A stretch of 64,000 bases of DNA, taken from JAAXHF01 sp965242605. Lineage in GTDB: Bacteria; Desulfobacterota; Binatia; Bin18. The notes under the pieces are model-generated. The model was given only the letters and a program-made list of their open reading frames with translations, did not search any database and was not told where the DNA came from. The position numbers and the translations under genes are program-made. The DNA lies in NCBI GenBank assembly GCA_965242605.1, contig CBDESS010000001.1, positions 558,001-622,000 of the forward strand, in the 5' to 3' direction. Positions 51,564 through 60,767 of the stretch are shown here, in pieces. Within the stretch, counting starts at the first letter, position 1, and each line of letters opens with the position of its first letter.

Positions 51564-53285
51564 TTACAAAAAACGAAATGACACAGGCAAAATAGCCCAT
51601 ATCCGCTCACGGCCCCACCACGGCCGGGCCCCTCCCACCGGTCTGGTCAGGCCGAGCCTCAGCCTGGGCAGCAACCGCCGAAGACCGGGCACATGCCACA
51701 GGGAAGGGGGACGGGGAAAACGCACCAGGCGTACAGGTCGGTCCGGGGCGATTCCGATATGCTGTCTGGCTGCCGCAATGGCCTCTTCAAGCCCGCCCAG
51801 GGTATCGACCAGGCTCCGCGCCCAGGCTTGGCGGCCACTCCACACCCGGCCCTCGGCCAGCAGCTCTACAGCGGCCACGCTGAGGCCACGGCAGTCAGCG
51901 ACTTTATCCACAAAATCATGGTAGAACGCCTGGACTTCAAGGTTGAGCCGCTCTTGCTCGGCAGGCGTAAAGGTCAGGTAGTCAGAAAACAGCGCTGCCC
52001 GCCGGCCACGCGTGATGATGTCCTTGCCAATTCCGAGTTGGGTGTACAGATTCTGGAGGACCGGCTTGCCGGCAATGACCCCAATTGAGCCGGTGATGCT
52101 CGCCTCTTCGGCAAAAACCTGATTTCCGGCCAGGGCCAAGTAATAGCCACCCGAGGCCGCCACATCGCCCATTGAAACAATGACCGGCATGTGCTCCCGA
52201 ACGCGCAACAACTCGTGCCACATGAGATCAGACGCCAGGCCCGAACCGCCCGGGCTGGCAATGCGCAGCACCAGGGCGGCAATATCGGGCTGGGCCACAA
52301 TGTGTTTGAGGTCTTGAATAAAATCGGTCGAGCCAAGCGCCCGCGCGCCGCTGGCCCGTTCGGTGGTTTCGCCGTGTGTGATCACACCATCGACCGTCAT
52401 CAGGGCAATGGTGTGGACTTCGCCGCGCAATAACTGACGCCGGAGCTCCCCTGTTCGCCGCCGCTGATACGGCCCGGCTTCGATGGGTTTGAGCTCGCTG
52501 ACCAGCGGCTCGAGCAGCTTGGGCAGTTCGTCCGCATAGCCGACTTGATCGATCAGACCGCTGGCCTGCGCCTCAGCGGCCAGAAACAGCCCTTGATCAA
52601 TCAGCGCCCGGACCTGGGTCTTCTCCTTGTTCCGGTCACGCGCGATGTCTTCAACGATCTGGTCATATAAATCGTCTAGCAGACCCTCCATCATCTCCCG
52701 ATAGGCGGGCGACATGGACTCCCGCGTAAAAGGTTCTCCGGCCGCTTTATAGCGACCGGCTTGGCTGATCTGCGCCTCAACTCCGAGCTTGTCGAGCGCG
52801 CCTTTGAAAAACAGGGTCTCGGTTGCCAGGCCAAGCACACTCAGGTGGCCGGCCGGGGCCATCACCAGCGTGTTGGCCGCGCTGGCCAGGTAGTACTCCC
52901 GCATCCCCCCCTCGGCCAGGTAGACCCACACCTGTTTGCCGGCCTGACGGAGTGTGAGCAGCGACCGACGCAGGCTCTGGACCCGCGCCCAGCCCATATC
53001 GAGCTGTGACACGGTCACGACCACAGCCTGGATACGTTCGTCTTCGCCCGCCCAGCGCAACAGCGAGGTCAGCGTCAACAGGTCGGGCGGCTGGGGACGC
53101 AGCAGGGTGCGCAGAGCGGTCGGCGGCTCTTCAGCCGGCGGCGCGGTGATATCGAGCAGCAGGGTATTGTAGGCGGGCCGGCGTCGAAACAGGCGGGCCA
53201 AACAGTCGCTTGTCCACAGCAGGGCCCTGACGGCCGTCCGAATCAGGCCGCGGCACACACCGACGATGGCAGACAAGACGGCCAT
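51564..53285 (-). CDS. sppA: SppA, signal peptide peptidase (67K type)
   Basis: 573 residues. Membrane-anchored serine protease degrading released signal peptides. The catalytic dyad is visible as K180 (GRYKAAGEP) in the N-terminal half and S378 (MGDVAASGGYYLA) in the C-terminal half, with SPGGSGLASDL before it. The first 35 residues contain one hydrophobic anchor. This is the double-domain form typical of Gram-negatives. Stands alone; the end is near an empty 150-bp region before korA. Confidence 0.93.
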   Translation of the reverse strand: MAVLSAIVGVCRGLIRTAVRALLWTSDCLARLFRRRPAYNTLLLDITAPPAEEPPTALRTLLRPQPPDLLTLTSLLRWAGEDERIQAVVVTVSQLDMGWARVQSLRRSLLTLRQAGKQVWVYLAEGGMREYYLASAANTLVMAPAGHLSVLGLATETLFFKGALDKLGVEAQISQAGRYKAAGEPFTRESMSPAYREMMEGLLDDLYDQIVEDIARDRNKEKTQVRALIDQGLFLAAEAQASGLIDQVGYADELPKLLEPLVSELKPIEAGPYQRRRTGELRRQLLRGEVHTIALMTVDGVITHGETTERASGARALGSTDFIQDLKHIVAQPDIAALVLRIASPGGSGLASDLMWHELLRVREHMPVIVSMGDVAASGGYYLALAGNQVFAEEASITGSIGVIAGKPVLQNLYTQLGIGKDIITRGRRAALFSDYLTFTPAEQERLNLEVQAFYHDFVDKVADCRGLSVAAVELLAEGRVWSGRQAWARSLVDTLGGLEEAIAAARQHIGIAPDRPVRLVRFPRPPSLWHVPGLRRLLPRLRLGLTRPVGGARPWWGRERIWAILPVSFRFL

Positions 53286-53328
53286 GAGTCAGAAGAAAAA
53301 CCGCGCAGACCCGTCCCCCGGCCGCGCT

Positions 53329-53835
53329 TCAGGCCGACACACGCAGCTCGGGCCAGGTGTGCAGCCCGGCCTGCCCGCTGAGCTGACGGGTTTTCCAGGC
53401 CAGCAGGCCCTCCCTTAAGAAGGCGGGGTTAATATCACACGCCTCGCAGATACTGACGAAAGAGAACAGCCAGCCCGGCTCGTCGGCCAGGAACCACAAC
53501 TCAGCCTCGTCGTGGAGCCCACGGTGTTGACGGTCCGTCGCCCACAGGTGTTTCTGGAAGCACTCAATCGCGTCTCCCAGAACCGCCAGCATGAGCCGCC
53601 GTTCACCCTCGGCCGGGGCTTTCTGGCAGAGGCCGGCAAAAAACTGTACGGGCAAAAGAACGCTCGGTTCAAAAAATGTGACAGGGCTATCGGCCCTCTG
53701 TGTGTATTGCATAGAGCAGCTCCGTTTTTTGTTGAAGGATTCCTCCTCACCCTCCGGCCACCACATCCCCATGTCCTTCTCCAAACGCGCCGCTCTGGAG
53801 AGAGCCCCGGCGGGAGACGACAGGTCAGTCTTCAT
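53329..53835 (-). CDS. Conserved hypothetical protein at the end of the ISC operon
   Basis: 168 residues from ATG 53835, overlapping iscX by 11 bases. The conserved part is about residues 50-165 (LLPVQFFAGL, RRLMLAVLGDAIECFQKHL, LWFLADEPGWLFSFVSICEACDI). It has a helical, cysteine-poor composition and no catalytic motif I know. Coupling to iscX suggests a role linked to iron-sulfur assembly or its regulation, but this is position only. Confidence 0.6.
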   Translation of the reverse strand: MKTDLSSPAGALSRAARLEKDMGMWWPEGEEESFNKKRSCSMQYTQRADSPVTFFEPSVLLPVQFFAGLCQKAPAEGERRLMLAVLGDAIECFQKHLWATDRQHRGLHDEAELWFLADEPGWLFSFVSICEACDINPAFLREGLLAWKTRQLSGQAGLHTWPELRVSA

Positions 53836-54040
53836 TCTCTTCTTTATATAGTTCGAACCAGGCCATTTGTATAGCCTCCAGCCTGCCCTCACTCGCATCT
53901 TTCGGGTCAGCGACGAAGCCCTTGAGCTGCGTCACCCATTTGAGCAGGTCGGTAAACCGTATACTCAGCGGTTCGGTATCCGGGTGGGCGTCCAATAATG
54001 CCTCGGCAATTTCTTCAACGCTGTCCCAATACAAGGCCAT
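53825..54040 (-). CDS. iscX: IscX (YfhJ), iron-sulfur assembly regulator
   Basis: 71 residues, close to the normal 66. IscX binds IscS and iron and slows cluster formation. Family residues are visible: MALYWDSVEEIAEALLDAHPD, IRFTDLLKWVTQL, EAIQMAWFEL. It starts 3 bases after hscA on the same strand, as the last recognised member of the ISC operon. Confidence 0.93.
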   Translation of the reverse strand: MALYWDSVEEIAEALLDAHPDTEPLSIRFTDLLKWVTQLKGFVADPKDASEGRLEAIQMAWFELYKEENED

Positions 54041-54043
54041 TGT

Positions 54044-55873
54044 CTACACCTCGGATAAACGCTTATCGGCAAGGACGGACTGGATCGAGCTATCCATAAT
54101 CCGCTGGGCGAACGGCTCGGTTGCCTCGCTCAGGGCCTCGCTCAGTTCACGAATCAGATCGTAGTCCTGGCCTACGGTGGCTTCCTGGAGCGCCTTCACC
54201 ACCGCGCCGATGCGGTCGGCTTCGCCCTCTTGGAGCGCCGCGGCATTGTCGCGGAGCGCCTTTTCGGTGGCGTTGAGGATGGTGTCGGCCTCAACCCGGG
54301 CCTCAATCAGCAACCGCCGGCTGAAATCCTCCTCGGCGTAGTCGATCGATGCTTCAAGCAGCTGCTCAATCTCCTCGTCATTCAGACCGTAGGACGGCTT
54401 GACGTCCACAGACCGCTGACGGCCGGTCCGCAGATCAATCGCCGAGACATTCAGAATGCCGTTGGCATCAATCATAAACGCGACCTCAACCCGGGGGACG
54501 CCCGCCGGCTGGGGCTCAATGGGAATGGTAAATTGGGCCAGACTGCGACAGTCCTGGGCCAACTCGCGTTCTCCCTGAAGGACGTGGACCTCGACCGCAG
54601 TTTGATCGTCCACCGCGGTGGTGAACATTTCTTTGACAATAGCCGGAATAGTGGTGTTGCGCTCAAGGAGTTGGCTCATTACCCCGCCCATGGTCTCAAT
54701 ACCGAGCGACAGCGGCACGACATCGAGCAGCAGCATGTCTGTGCGCCGCCCGGACAAGGTGTCGGCCTGAATGGCCGCGCCAAGGGCGACCACTTCGTCC
54801 GGGTCAAGCTCGGTCAGCGGTGTCCGCCCAAAGAACTCTGCCACCCGCTGTCGCACAAGAGGCATCCGGGTGGAGCCGCCAACCAGGACAACGGCATCAA
54901 TATCAGCCGCGGCCACACCGGCATCCTTGAGGGCTTGGCGGCACGGCCCCAGGGTGCGGGCAATAATGTCATCCACCACAGACTCCAGCTCCTGGCGACC
55001 GAGGGACCGTTCAAACTGAATCCCCCTGTCAGGAAGGCTGAGCGACAGGTCAGCCTGGCGATGGGTCGATAGGGTCTGCTTGGCCGCTTTGGCCGCGGCC
55101 TGCGCCTGGCTCAAGACCTGTGGGTCGGCCCGCAGGTCTTCCGCCAATTCATCCAGCACAAAGCGCTGGGCAATGCGCTGATCAATATCGTCTCCGCCCA
55201 GCCGGGTCTCGCCGTTGGTCGCCAGGACCTCAAAAATACCCGTATGGAGGCGCAGAAGAGAAATATCAAAGGTCCCGCCGCCGAAATCATACACGGCAAT
55301 AAGCCCCTCTTCGTGCTTATCAAGACCATAGGCCAGCGAGGCCGCGGTCGGCTCGTTGACCAACCGAATGACGTCGAGGCCGGCCAGCCGCCCGGCGTCC
55401 TTGGTGGCTTGGCGCTGCGAGTCGTTAAAATAGGCCGGAACTGTAATCACGACCTTGTTGAGCGGCTCGTGCAGGGCCGCCTCAGCCCGTTCGCGGAGCG
55501 TGCGCAGAATAGCGGCAGAAATCTCGGGCGGGGTATAGCAGCGGTCGTATACGGCAAAGCGGACGATGGCCTGCTTGTTGTCCTCCCCGTCGTCTTGGGC
55601 AAAGGCGTAGCGGCGCCGGTCTTCGTCACTGACATGCTCCATCCCCAGGCCCATGAAACGCTTGACCGAACGGAGCGTGGTCAGGGGATGGGCGGCTTCG
55701 CGCTCAACGGCCGGCTGGCCGACCAGGGCGGTTCCATCCGCTAGAAAACTGACCACCGACGGCAGCAGGCTGCTGCCGGTATGAGCGTCGGCCAGCGCAC
55801 AGGGGGTGTCTTCATGCGTATAGGCAATCAGGCTGTTGGTCGTACCCAGGTCAATACCGACTATGCGTTCCAC
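54044..55873 (-). CDS. hscA: HscA, Hsp70-type chaperone for Fe-S assembly
   Basis: 609 residues. It uses ATP to release clusters from the scaffold with HscB. Hsp70 signatures are GIDLGTTNSLIAY, VYDFGGGTFDISLL and VVLVGGSTRMPLVRQ; the substrate domain follows (FMIDANGILNVSA). GTG 55873 overlaps the hscB end by 13 bases. Its usual client IscU is not encoded here. Confidence 0.93.
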   Translation of the reverse strand: MERIVGIDLGTTNSLIAYTHEDTPCALADAHTGSSLLPSVVSFLADGTALVGQPAVEREAAHPLTTLRSVKRFMGLGMEHVSDEDRRRYAFAQDDGEDNKQAIVRFAVYDRCYTPPEISAAILRTLRERAEAALHEPLNKVVITVPAYFNDSQRQATKDAGRLAGLDVIRLVNEPTAASLAYGLDKHEEGLIAVYDFGGGTFDISLLRLHTGIFEVLATNGETRLGGDDIDQRIAQRFVLDELAEDLRADPQVLSQAQAAAKAAKQTLSTHRQADLSLSLPDRGIQFERSLGRQELESVVDDIIARTLGPCRQALKDAGVAAADIDAVVLVGGSTRMPLVRQRVAEFFGRTPLTELDPDEVVALGAAIQADTLSGRRTDMLLLDVVPLSLGIETMGGVMSQLLERNTTIPAIVKEMFTTAVDDQTAVEVHVLQGERELAQDCRSLAQFTIPIEPQPAGVPRVEVAFMIDANGILNVSAIDLRTGRQRSVDVKPSYGLNDEEIEQLLEASIDYAEEDFSRRLLIEARVEADTILNATEKALRDNAAALQEGEADRIGAVVKALQEATVGQDYDLIRELSEALSEATEPFAQRIMDSSIQSVLADKRLSEV

Positions 55874-56532
55874 AATACCTCGTTCTCCTTTTCTACGTCT
55901 CGTAAGAGGGTCCGCAAATAGGCCAACTCGGACAGGACGCTTTTCAGTTCGGCCAGCAGGGCCGAAGTGGAGGATGATTCGCCTGTCTGGTCCTGCCAGT
56001 CAGAAAAGTGCCGGACCAGGGCGGCTTGTGCGCCAGCCAGTCGCTCTCCAAGTCGGGCCTGTATCCCGGTCAGGGCGCTGTCAACTTCGGCCTCTTTGCC
56101 CGCCCGGCGGGCATCCCGGAGTTCTTCGAGCTGTTCTTGAACCGAAAACACCAGGCTCGCCAGCTGGGGCGGTACCCGGTTATTGTTCGTGCCGAGTTTC
56201 TCGCCGTGGAGTTCCAGCCAGTACATCCCCCGCTGGACAGGATCGCGTAAGGTACGGCAGGCGCGGTTTACGAGCGCACTGTTGTTCAGGCTGGCCTCTT
56301 GTTCCTGGGCGCTGGCGGTCTGGTAGAGGTCGGGATGGAGACGCCGGCTGAGCTCATAATAGCGGCTGGACAGGGCGGCTTCATCAAGCCTCAGATTCCG
56401 TTCCAGCCCCAAGACCTGAAAATAGTCAAGGTGGGCCGGGAGCGGCTGGATCGCCTCGCAGCGTGGACAAAAGGCCGCAGCCGGGACCTCGCTCTGGCAG
56501 CGCCAGCAACGGCGCGTCTCAGGAGTAGCCAT
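55861..56532 (-). CDS. hscB: HscB, J-domain co-chaperone with N-terminal zinc site
   Basis: 223 residues. The J domain carries HPD in RRLHPDLYQ; the C-terminal helical domain that binds IscU follows. The N-terminus has four cysteines (CWRCQ, CPRCE), a zinc site as in mitochondrial HSC20 and some bacteria but absent from E. coli HscB. ATG 56532; a TTG at 56550 is possible. Coupled to hscA by overlap. Confidence 0.9.
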   Translation of the reverse strand: MATPETRRCWRCQSEVPAAAFCPRCEAIQPLPAHLDYFQVLGLERNLRLDEAALSSRYYELSRRLHPDLYQTASAQEQEASLNNSALVNRACRTLRDPVQRGMYWLELHGEKLGTNNNRVPPQLASLVFSVQEQLEELRDARRAGKEAEVDSALTGIQARLGERLAGAQAALVRHFSDWQDQTGESSSTSALLAELKSVLSELAYLRTLLRDVEKENEVLWNA

Positions 56533-56556
56533 GAACGACACAAAGGCCAAGAGCGG

Positions 56557-56898
56557 CTACACAGAGAAAGAGCTCCCGCAGCCGCACGAGCGTTTGACGT
56601 TGGGATTATTGAGCTTGAAGCCGGAGTCCATCAGACTCTCGGAGTAATCAAGCTCGGTGCCCCGGAGATACAAAAAGCTTTTGCGGTCAACCAGAACCTT
56701 GACCTTGTCCCGCTCAAACACCCGGTCCCCGTTGCGTTCGGCATCGAGGTTCATTTTGTACGACAGCCCCGAACATCCGCCGCCGACGACTTTCACCCGC
56801 AGGCCCTGTCCTTCCAGACCCTGTTGGCTGACCAGGGTCTGGATCTTCTGAACCGCATTGTCGCTGATCTCAATTTTCAGTTTTGCCGGCTGTGCCAT
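56557..56898 (-). CDS. iscA: IscA-type A-class iron-sulfur carrier
   Basis: 113 residues. The three cluster cysteines are conserved: VVGGGCSGLSYKM and the C-terminal SCGCGSSF. ATG 56898 is preferred over the longer start at 56928, which would overlap iscS. It lies 14 bases after iscS, the slot that iscU occupies in standard operons. Confidence 0.93.
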   Translation of the reverse strand: MAQPAKLKIEISDNAVQKIQTLVSQQGLEGQGLRVKVVGGGCSGLSYKMNLDAERNGDRVFERDKVKVLVDRKSFLYLRGTELDYSESLMDSGFKLNNPNVKRSCGCGSSFSV

Positions 56899-56912
56899 AG
56901 CGTTATCCCTGC

Positions 56913-58133
56913 TCAGGCTGTTTTCCACTGCACAGATTTGAGGTCAATCCCCTCTTTGGCCATCTCATACAGGGGCGACAGGTCGCGCAGCCGCTGCACA
57001 ACCTCAACGATGCGTTTGGCCACGCTATCGACTTCCTCCTCGGTATTGAAGCGGCCCAGCCCAAAGCGGATTGAGGTATGGGCCAACTCTTCTCCCACGC
57101 CCAGCGCTTTCAACACATAGGAGGGCTCCAGGGTCGCCGAGGTACAGGCCGACCCGGAGGACAGCGCCACATCCTTGTTAATGCCCATCAGCAGCGATTC
57201 ACCCTCCACATAGGAAAAGCTCAGGTTCAGGTTGCCGGGCAGGCGTCGGGTCGGATGTCCGTTCAAGTAGACTTCTTCCAGCTCCTGGGTAATGCCGCCG
57301 TGCAGGCGGGTGCGCAAACCGATGAGTTTGGCCGCCTCGGTCTCCAACTCGTGGCCGGCCAGCTGACACGCCTTGCCAAAGCCGACAATGCCGGGCACGT
57401 TCAGCGTGCCGGACCGCATACCGCGTTCGTGCCCCCCACCGTCAATAAGCGGGGTGAGCCGCACCCGCGGCCCTTTGGCCCGCACATAGAGAGCACCACA
57501 GCCCTTGGGACCGTAGAGCTTGTGGGCCGTCATGGACAACAGGTCAATGCCGTCCTGTTCAACATCCATCGGTATTTTCCCCACCCCCTGGGTGGCGTCG
57601 CAGTGAAAGAGCACCCCCCGGTCTTTGGCAATCCTGCCAATTTCACGAACCGGATGCAGGGTGCCGATCTCGTTGTTCGCGGCCATGATAGTAATGAGCA
57701 CCGTTCTATCGGTGATGGCGTTTTCAACGTCGTCCGGGCTGACCATGCCGTATTTGTCGACCGGCAGATAGCTCACCTCGGCCTTGCCGGTCCGTTCCAG
57801 CGCTTTGCAGGAGTCAAGCACCGCCTTGTGTTCGGTCACACAGGTGATGATGTGATTGCCCTTCTCTTTATAGAACCCGGCCACGCCTTTGATGGCCAGA
57901 TTGTCGGACTCTGTCGCTCCGCTGGTAAAGATGATTTCCTTGGGCTTGGCCCCGATGGTCTGGGCAATCTGGCTGCGGGCGGTATCAACCGCCTCTTCTG
58001 CCGCCCAGCCAAAGGGATGGTTCCGGCTGGCAGCATTGCCAAAGTGCTCACTGAAGTACGGCAGCATTGCCTCCAACACCCGTGGATCCATTGGGGTGGT
58101 GGCCTGATTATCCATATAGATCGGCTGTTGCAT
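56913..58133 (-). CDS. iscS: IscS, cysteine desulfurase
   Basis: 406 residues. Housekeeping desulfurase supplying sulfur for clusters. Motifs are YMDNQATTPMD, FTSGATESDNLA, HCDATQGVGK, the PLP lysine in MTAHKLYGPKG and the catalytic cysteine in SSGSACTSATL. ATG 58133 has GAGGATC upstream. First gene of the operon; no IscR-like regulator is visible before it. Distinct from the SspA paralogue at 39144. Confidence 0.96.
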   Translation of the reverse strand: MQQPIYMDNQATTPMDPRVLEAMLPYFSEHFGNAASRNHPFGWAAEEAVDTARSQIAQTIGAKPKEIIFTSGATESDNLAIKGVAGFYKEKGNHIITCVTEHKAVLDSCKALERTGKAEVSYLPVDKYGMVSPDDVENAITDRTVLITIMAANNEIGTLHPVREIGRIAKDRGVLFHCDATQGVGKIPMDVEQDGIDLLSMTAHKLYGPKGCGALYVRAKGPRVRLTPLIDGGGHERGMRSGTLNVPGIVGFGKACQLAGHELETEAAKLIGLRTRLHGGITQELEEVYLNGHPTRRLPGNLNLSFSYVEGESLLMGINKDVALSSGSACTSATLEPSYVLKALGVGEELAHTSIRFGLGRFNTEEEVDSVAKRIVEVVQRLRDLSPLYEMAKEGIDLKSVQWKTA

Positions 58134-58225
58134 GGCGATGATCCTCACACATTCACAGGGGAGTCAGGGAAAGTAGACTCTATAGGTCAAAGATAAATCA
58201 AATCGTTGTGGCTGTCAATCAAGCC

Positions 58226-60727
58226 CTACACCCCTAAACGCGGTTTAAGCAAACGCCCGGTATGCGAGCCGTCCACCCGCGCAAGGTCTTCGGGTGTCCC
58301 GCTGGCCACCACCTGGCCGCCCCGCTGGCCGCCCTCCGGCCCCAAATCCAGCACAAAATCGGCGGTTTTGATCACGTCCAGATTATGCTCAATGACGAGC
58401 ACAGTGTGGCCGGCCTCAACCAACAGGTTCAGCACCGTGAGCAGACGCTGAATATCGTCCAGATGCAGCCCGGTCGTGGGCTCATCCATCAGGTACAGGG
58501 TATGGCCGGTCGTGCGGCGGCCGAGTTCACGGGCCAGCCTGAGGCGCTGGGCCTCGCCGCCCGACAGACTCGGAGCGGGCTGGCCGAGCCGCATATAGCC
58601 CAGGCCAAGGTCACGCAGGGTTTCCAAGCGGGGACGGATCTTGGGCAGCTCACCCAGGACTTCAAGCGCCTCGGTCACGCTGAGGTTCAGCACCTCGGCA
58701 ACAGACAGCCCCCGGAACCGGACCTCCAGGGTTTCCCGGTTGTAGCGCCGGCCGTGACACAACTCGCACTTGACATACACATCGGGCAGAAAGTGCATAT
58801 CAACCCCCACCATCCCACTGCCCAGGCAGGCCTCACACCGACCGCCTTTGACGTTAAAAGAGAAGCGTTCTGGACCATAGCCCCGGACCCGCGCTTCCGG
58901 GAGCTGGGCAAACAGTTGGCGCAGCGGATTGAAGAGGCCAACATAGGTCGCCGGGTTGGAGTGAGGGGTGCGGCTGATCGGGCTCTGCTCGATCTGCACC
59001 AGCCGCTCAACAGACTGCCAGCCGTCAAGGCCGGGTGTCGCTCCGGGTGGGGCGGAGCGCGCCGCCAGGGCCCGTGACAGGGCCGGGGCCAGGGCATCCA
59101 GGACCAGGCTGCTCTTGCCCGAGCCGGACACCCCGGTCACGCAGCTCAGGACTCCGAGCGGGAATGAGGCGCTCACATTTTTCAAATTATGGACCTTGGC
59201 TCCGCTGAGGGTGAGGAATTGGTCGGTTTTTCTGCGCTGGGCCGGGACCGGAATGCTGAGCGCACCGGCCAGATACCGCCCGGTAATTGAGCCGGGCTGG
59301 TGTTGCACCGCGTGCGGTGTGCCAACCGCCAGCACTTCTCCCCCGCCTTCCCCCGCTCCCGGTCCCAGGTCGATAACGTAATCTGCGGCCCGGATTGTGT
59401 CAGGGTCGTGCTCAACCACAACCACGCTATTGCCCTTGTCCCGGAGTTGGCGCAGGGCGACCAGCAGGCGGGCGGTATCGCGCGGGTGGAGGCCGACCGA
59501 GGGCTCGTCAAGGACATACAGGATGCCAGAGAGGCCGGCCCCGAGCTGGGTGCTCAGGCGGACGCGCCCGGCTTCGCCACCGGACAGCGTTGGCAGCGGC
59601 CGGTCCAGATGCAGATACTCAAGACCGATATCGCTCAGCGTCTGGAGCCGGGCGCGGATGGCTTGACACAGGGGGGCCGCAATCCCGGCCGCCTGACCGG
59701 AAAAAGACAGCTGTCGAAAAAAATCGAGAGCCCGGGCAACCGACAGCCCGCTCAGTTGAGCAATATCGCGGTCCCGGATGCGTACGCCCCGACTCTCGGC
59801 CTTGAGCCGCGTCCCACCACAGGCCGCACAGCCAGGCTGGGGCGTTTCCTCACCGTCAGCCGCTTTTGCACTTGTGGTACCGAGCCCGTCACACTCCGGG
59901 CAGGCCCCCTCTGGGCTGTTGGGTGAAAAGAACGCCGGCGTCAGCTCTGGATAGCCAAATCCGCACGCCGGACACCGCAGGCTCTGGGTGAACAGGTACT
60001 CATGATATGCCCCGTCCGGTCCGGCCTGGCCAATTTTGACCACATCATGGCCGTAGCCCAGCGTGGTTTCGAGTGAGTCGGCCAGCCGCCGGGCAATACC
60101 GTTTTTGACAATCAGGCGGTCAACGACAAGATCGAACTCGCCAGGAACCCGGGCCGGCAGAGGGTCGGCAAGCTCGCAGGTCCGGCCTGCAATCCGCACA
60201 CGGACAAAACCCGCCTCACGGAGTTCCTGCACAGCCCTGTCAAACTGCTCCCGCGTGGCGACCCGGACGGGTGCCATGATATGAAGCCGGCTGCCCTCGG
60301 AGAAGGCCAGCACGCGGTCAACGATCTGGGGGACGCTGTGGCGGGTGAGAGGCCGTCCGCACGGCAGACAGCAGGGCGTACCAACCCGGGCATACAGCAG
60401 ACGGACATAATCGGCAATCTCGGTGACAGTGCCGACCGTGGAGCGGGGAGAGCTGGTCGGGGGGCGCGGTTCAATCGCCACGGCCGGAGACAGGCCGCTC
60501 ATGGCGTCAACCTCGGGCGCGGCGCGCTGGTCAAGAAACTGTCGCGCGTAGGCCGACAGCGATTCAACATAGCGGCGGCGTCCTTCGGCGTACAGCACAT
60601 CAAAGGCCAGGGACGATTTCCCCGAGCCGGACACGCCGGTGATGACCACCAGCTTGTTGCGGGGAATGTCAACACTGATGTTCTTGAGATTGTGTTGGCG
60701 GGCACCCCGGATATTGATGGTCTCCAT
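58226..60727 (-). CDS. uvrA: UvrA, excinuclease ABC subunit A (short variant)
   Basis: 833 residues against about 940 in E. coli. It recognises DNA damage with UvrB. Both ABC halves are complete (Walker A GVSGSGKSSL twice, signatures LSGGEAGRVRL and LSGGEAQRLRL), and the zinc modules CPAC...CPEC and CEAC...CELC are present. The UvrB-binding region is present, but about 100 residues of the insertion domain between the first zinc module and CAACGGTRL are missing. Divergent in neighbourhood from the iscS operon by 92 bp. Activity is likely, perhaps altered in damage range. Confidence 0.88.
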   Translation of the reverse strand: METINIRGARQHNLKNISVDIPRNKLVVITGVSGSGKSSLAFDVLYAEGRRRYVESLSAYARQFLDQRAAPEVDAMSGLSPAVAIEPRPPTSSPRSTVGTVTEIADYVRLLYARVGTPCCLPCGRPLTRHSVPQIVDRVLAFSEGSRLHIMAPVRVATREQFDRAVQELREAGFVRVRIAGRTCELADPLPARVPGEFDLVVDRLIVKNGIARRLADSLETTLGYGHDVVKIGQAGPDGAYHEYLFTQSLRCPACGFGYPELTPAFFSPNSPEGACPECDGLGTTSAKAADGEETPQPGCAACGGTRLKAESRGVRIRDRDIAQLSGLSVARALDFFRQLSFSGQAAGIAAPLCQAIRARLQTLSDIGLEYLHLDRPLPTLSGGEAGRVRLSTQLGAGLSGILYVLDEPSVGLHPRDTARLLVALRQLRDKGNSVVVVEHDPDTIRAADYVIDLGPGAGEGGGEVLAVGTPHAVQHQPGSITGRYLAGALSIPVPAQRRKTDQFLTLSGAKVHNLKNVSASFPLGVLSCVTGVSGSGKSSLVLDALAPALSRALAARSAPPGATPGLDGWQSVERLVQIEQSPISRTPHSNPATYVGLFNPLRQLFAQLPEARVRGYGPERFSFNVKGGRCEACLGSGMVGVDMHFLPDVYVKCELCHGRRYNRETLEVRFRGLSVAEVLNLSVTEALEVLGELPKIRPRLETLRDLGLGYMRLGQPAPSLSGGEAQRLRLARELGRRTTGHTLYLMDEPTTGLHLDDIQRLLTVLNLLVEAGHTVLVIEHNLDVIKTADFVLDLGPEGGQRGGQVVASGTPEDLARVDGSHTGRLLKPRLGV

Positions 60728-60767
60728 CCGCTCCAGGGTAGCAGATTTTTGTCGCCGGGACAGTCGA

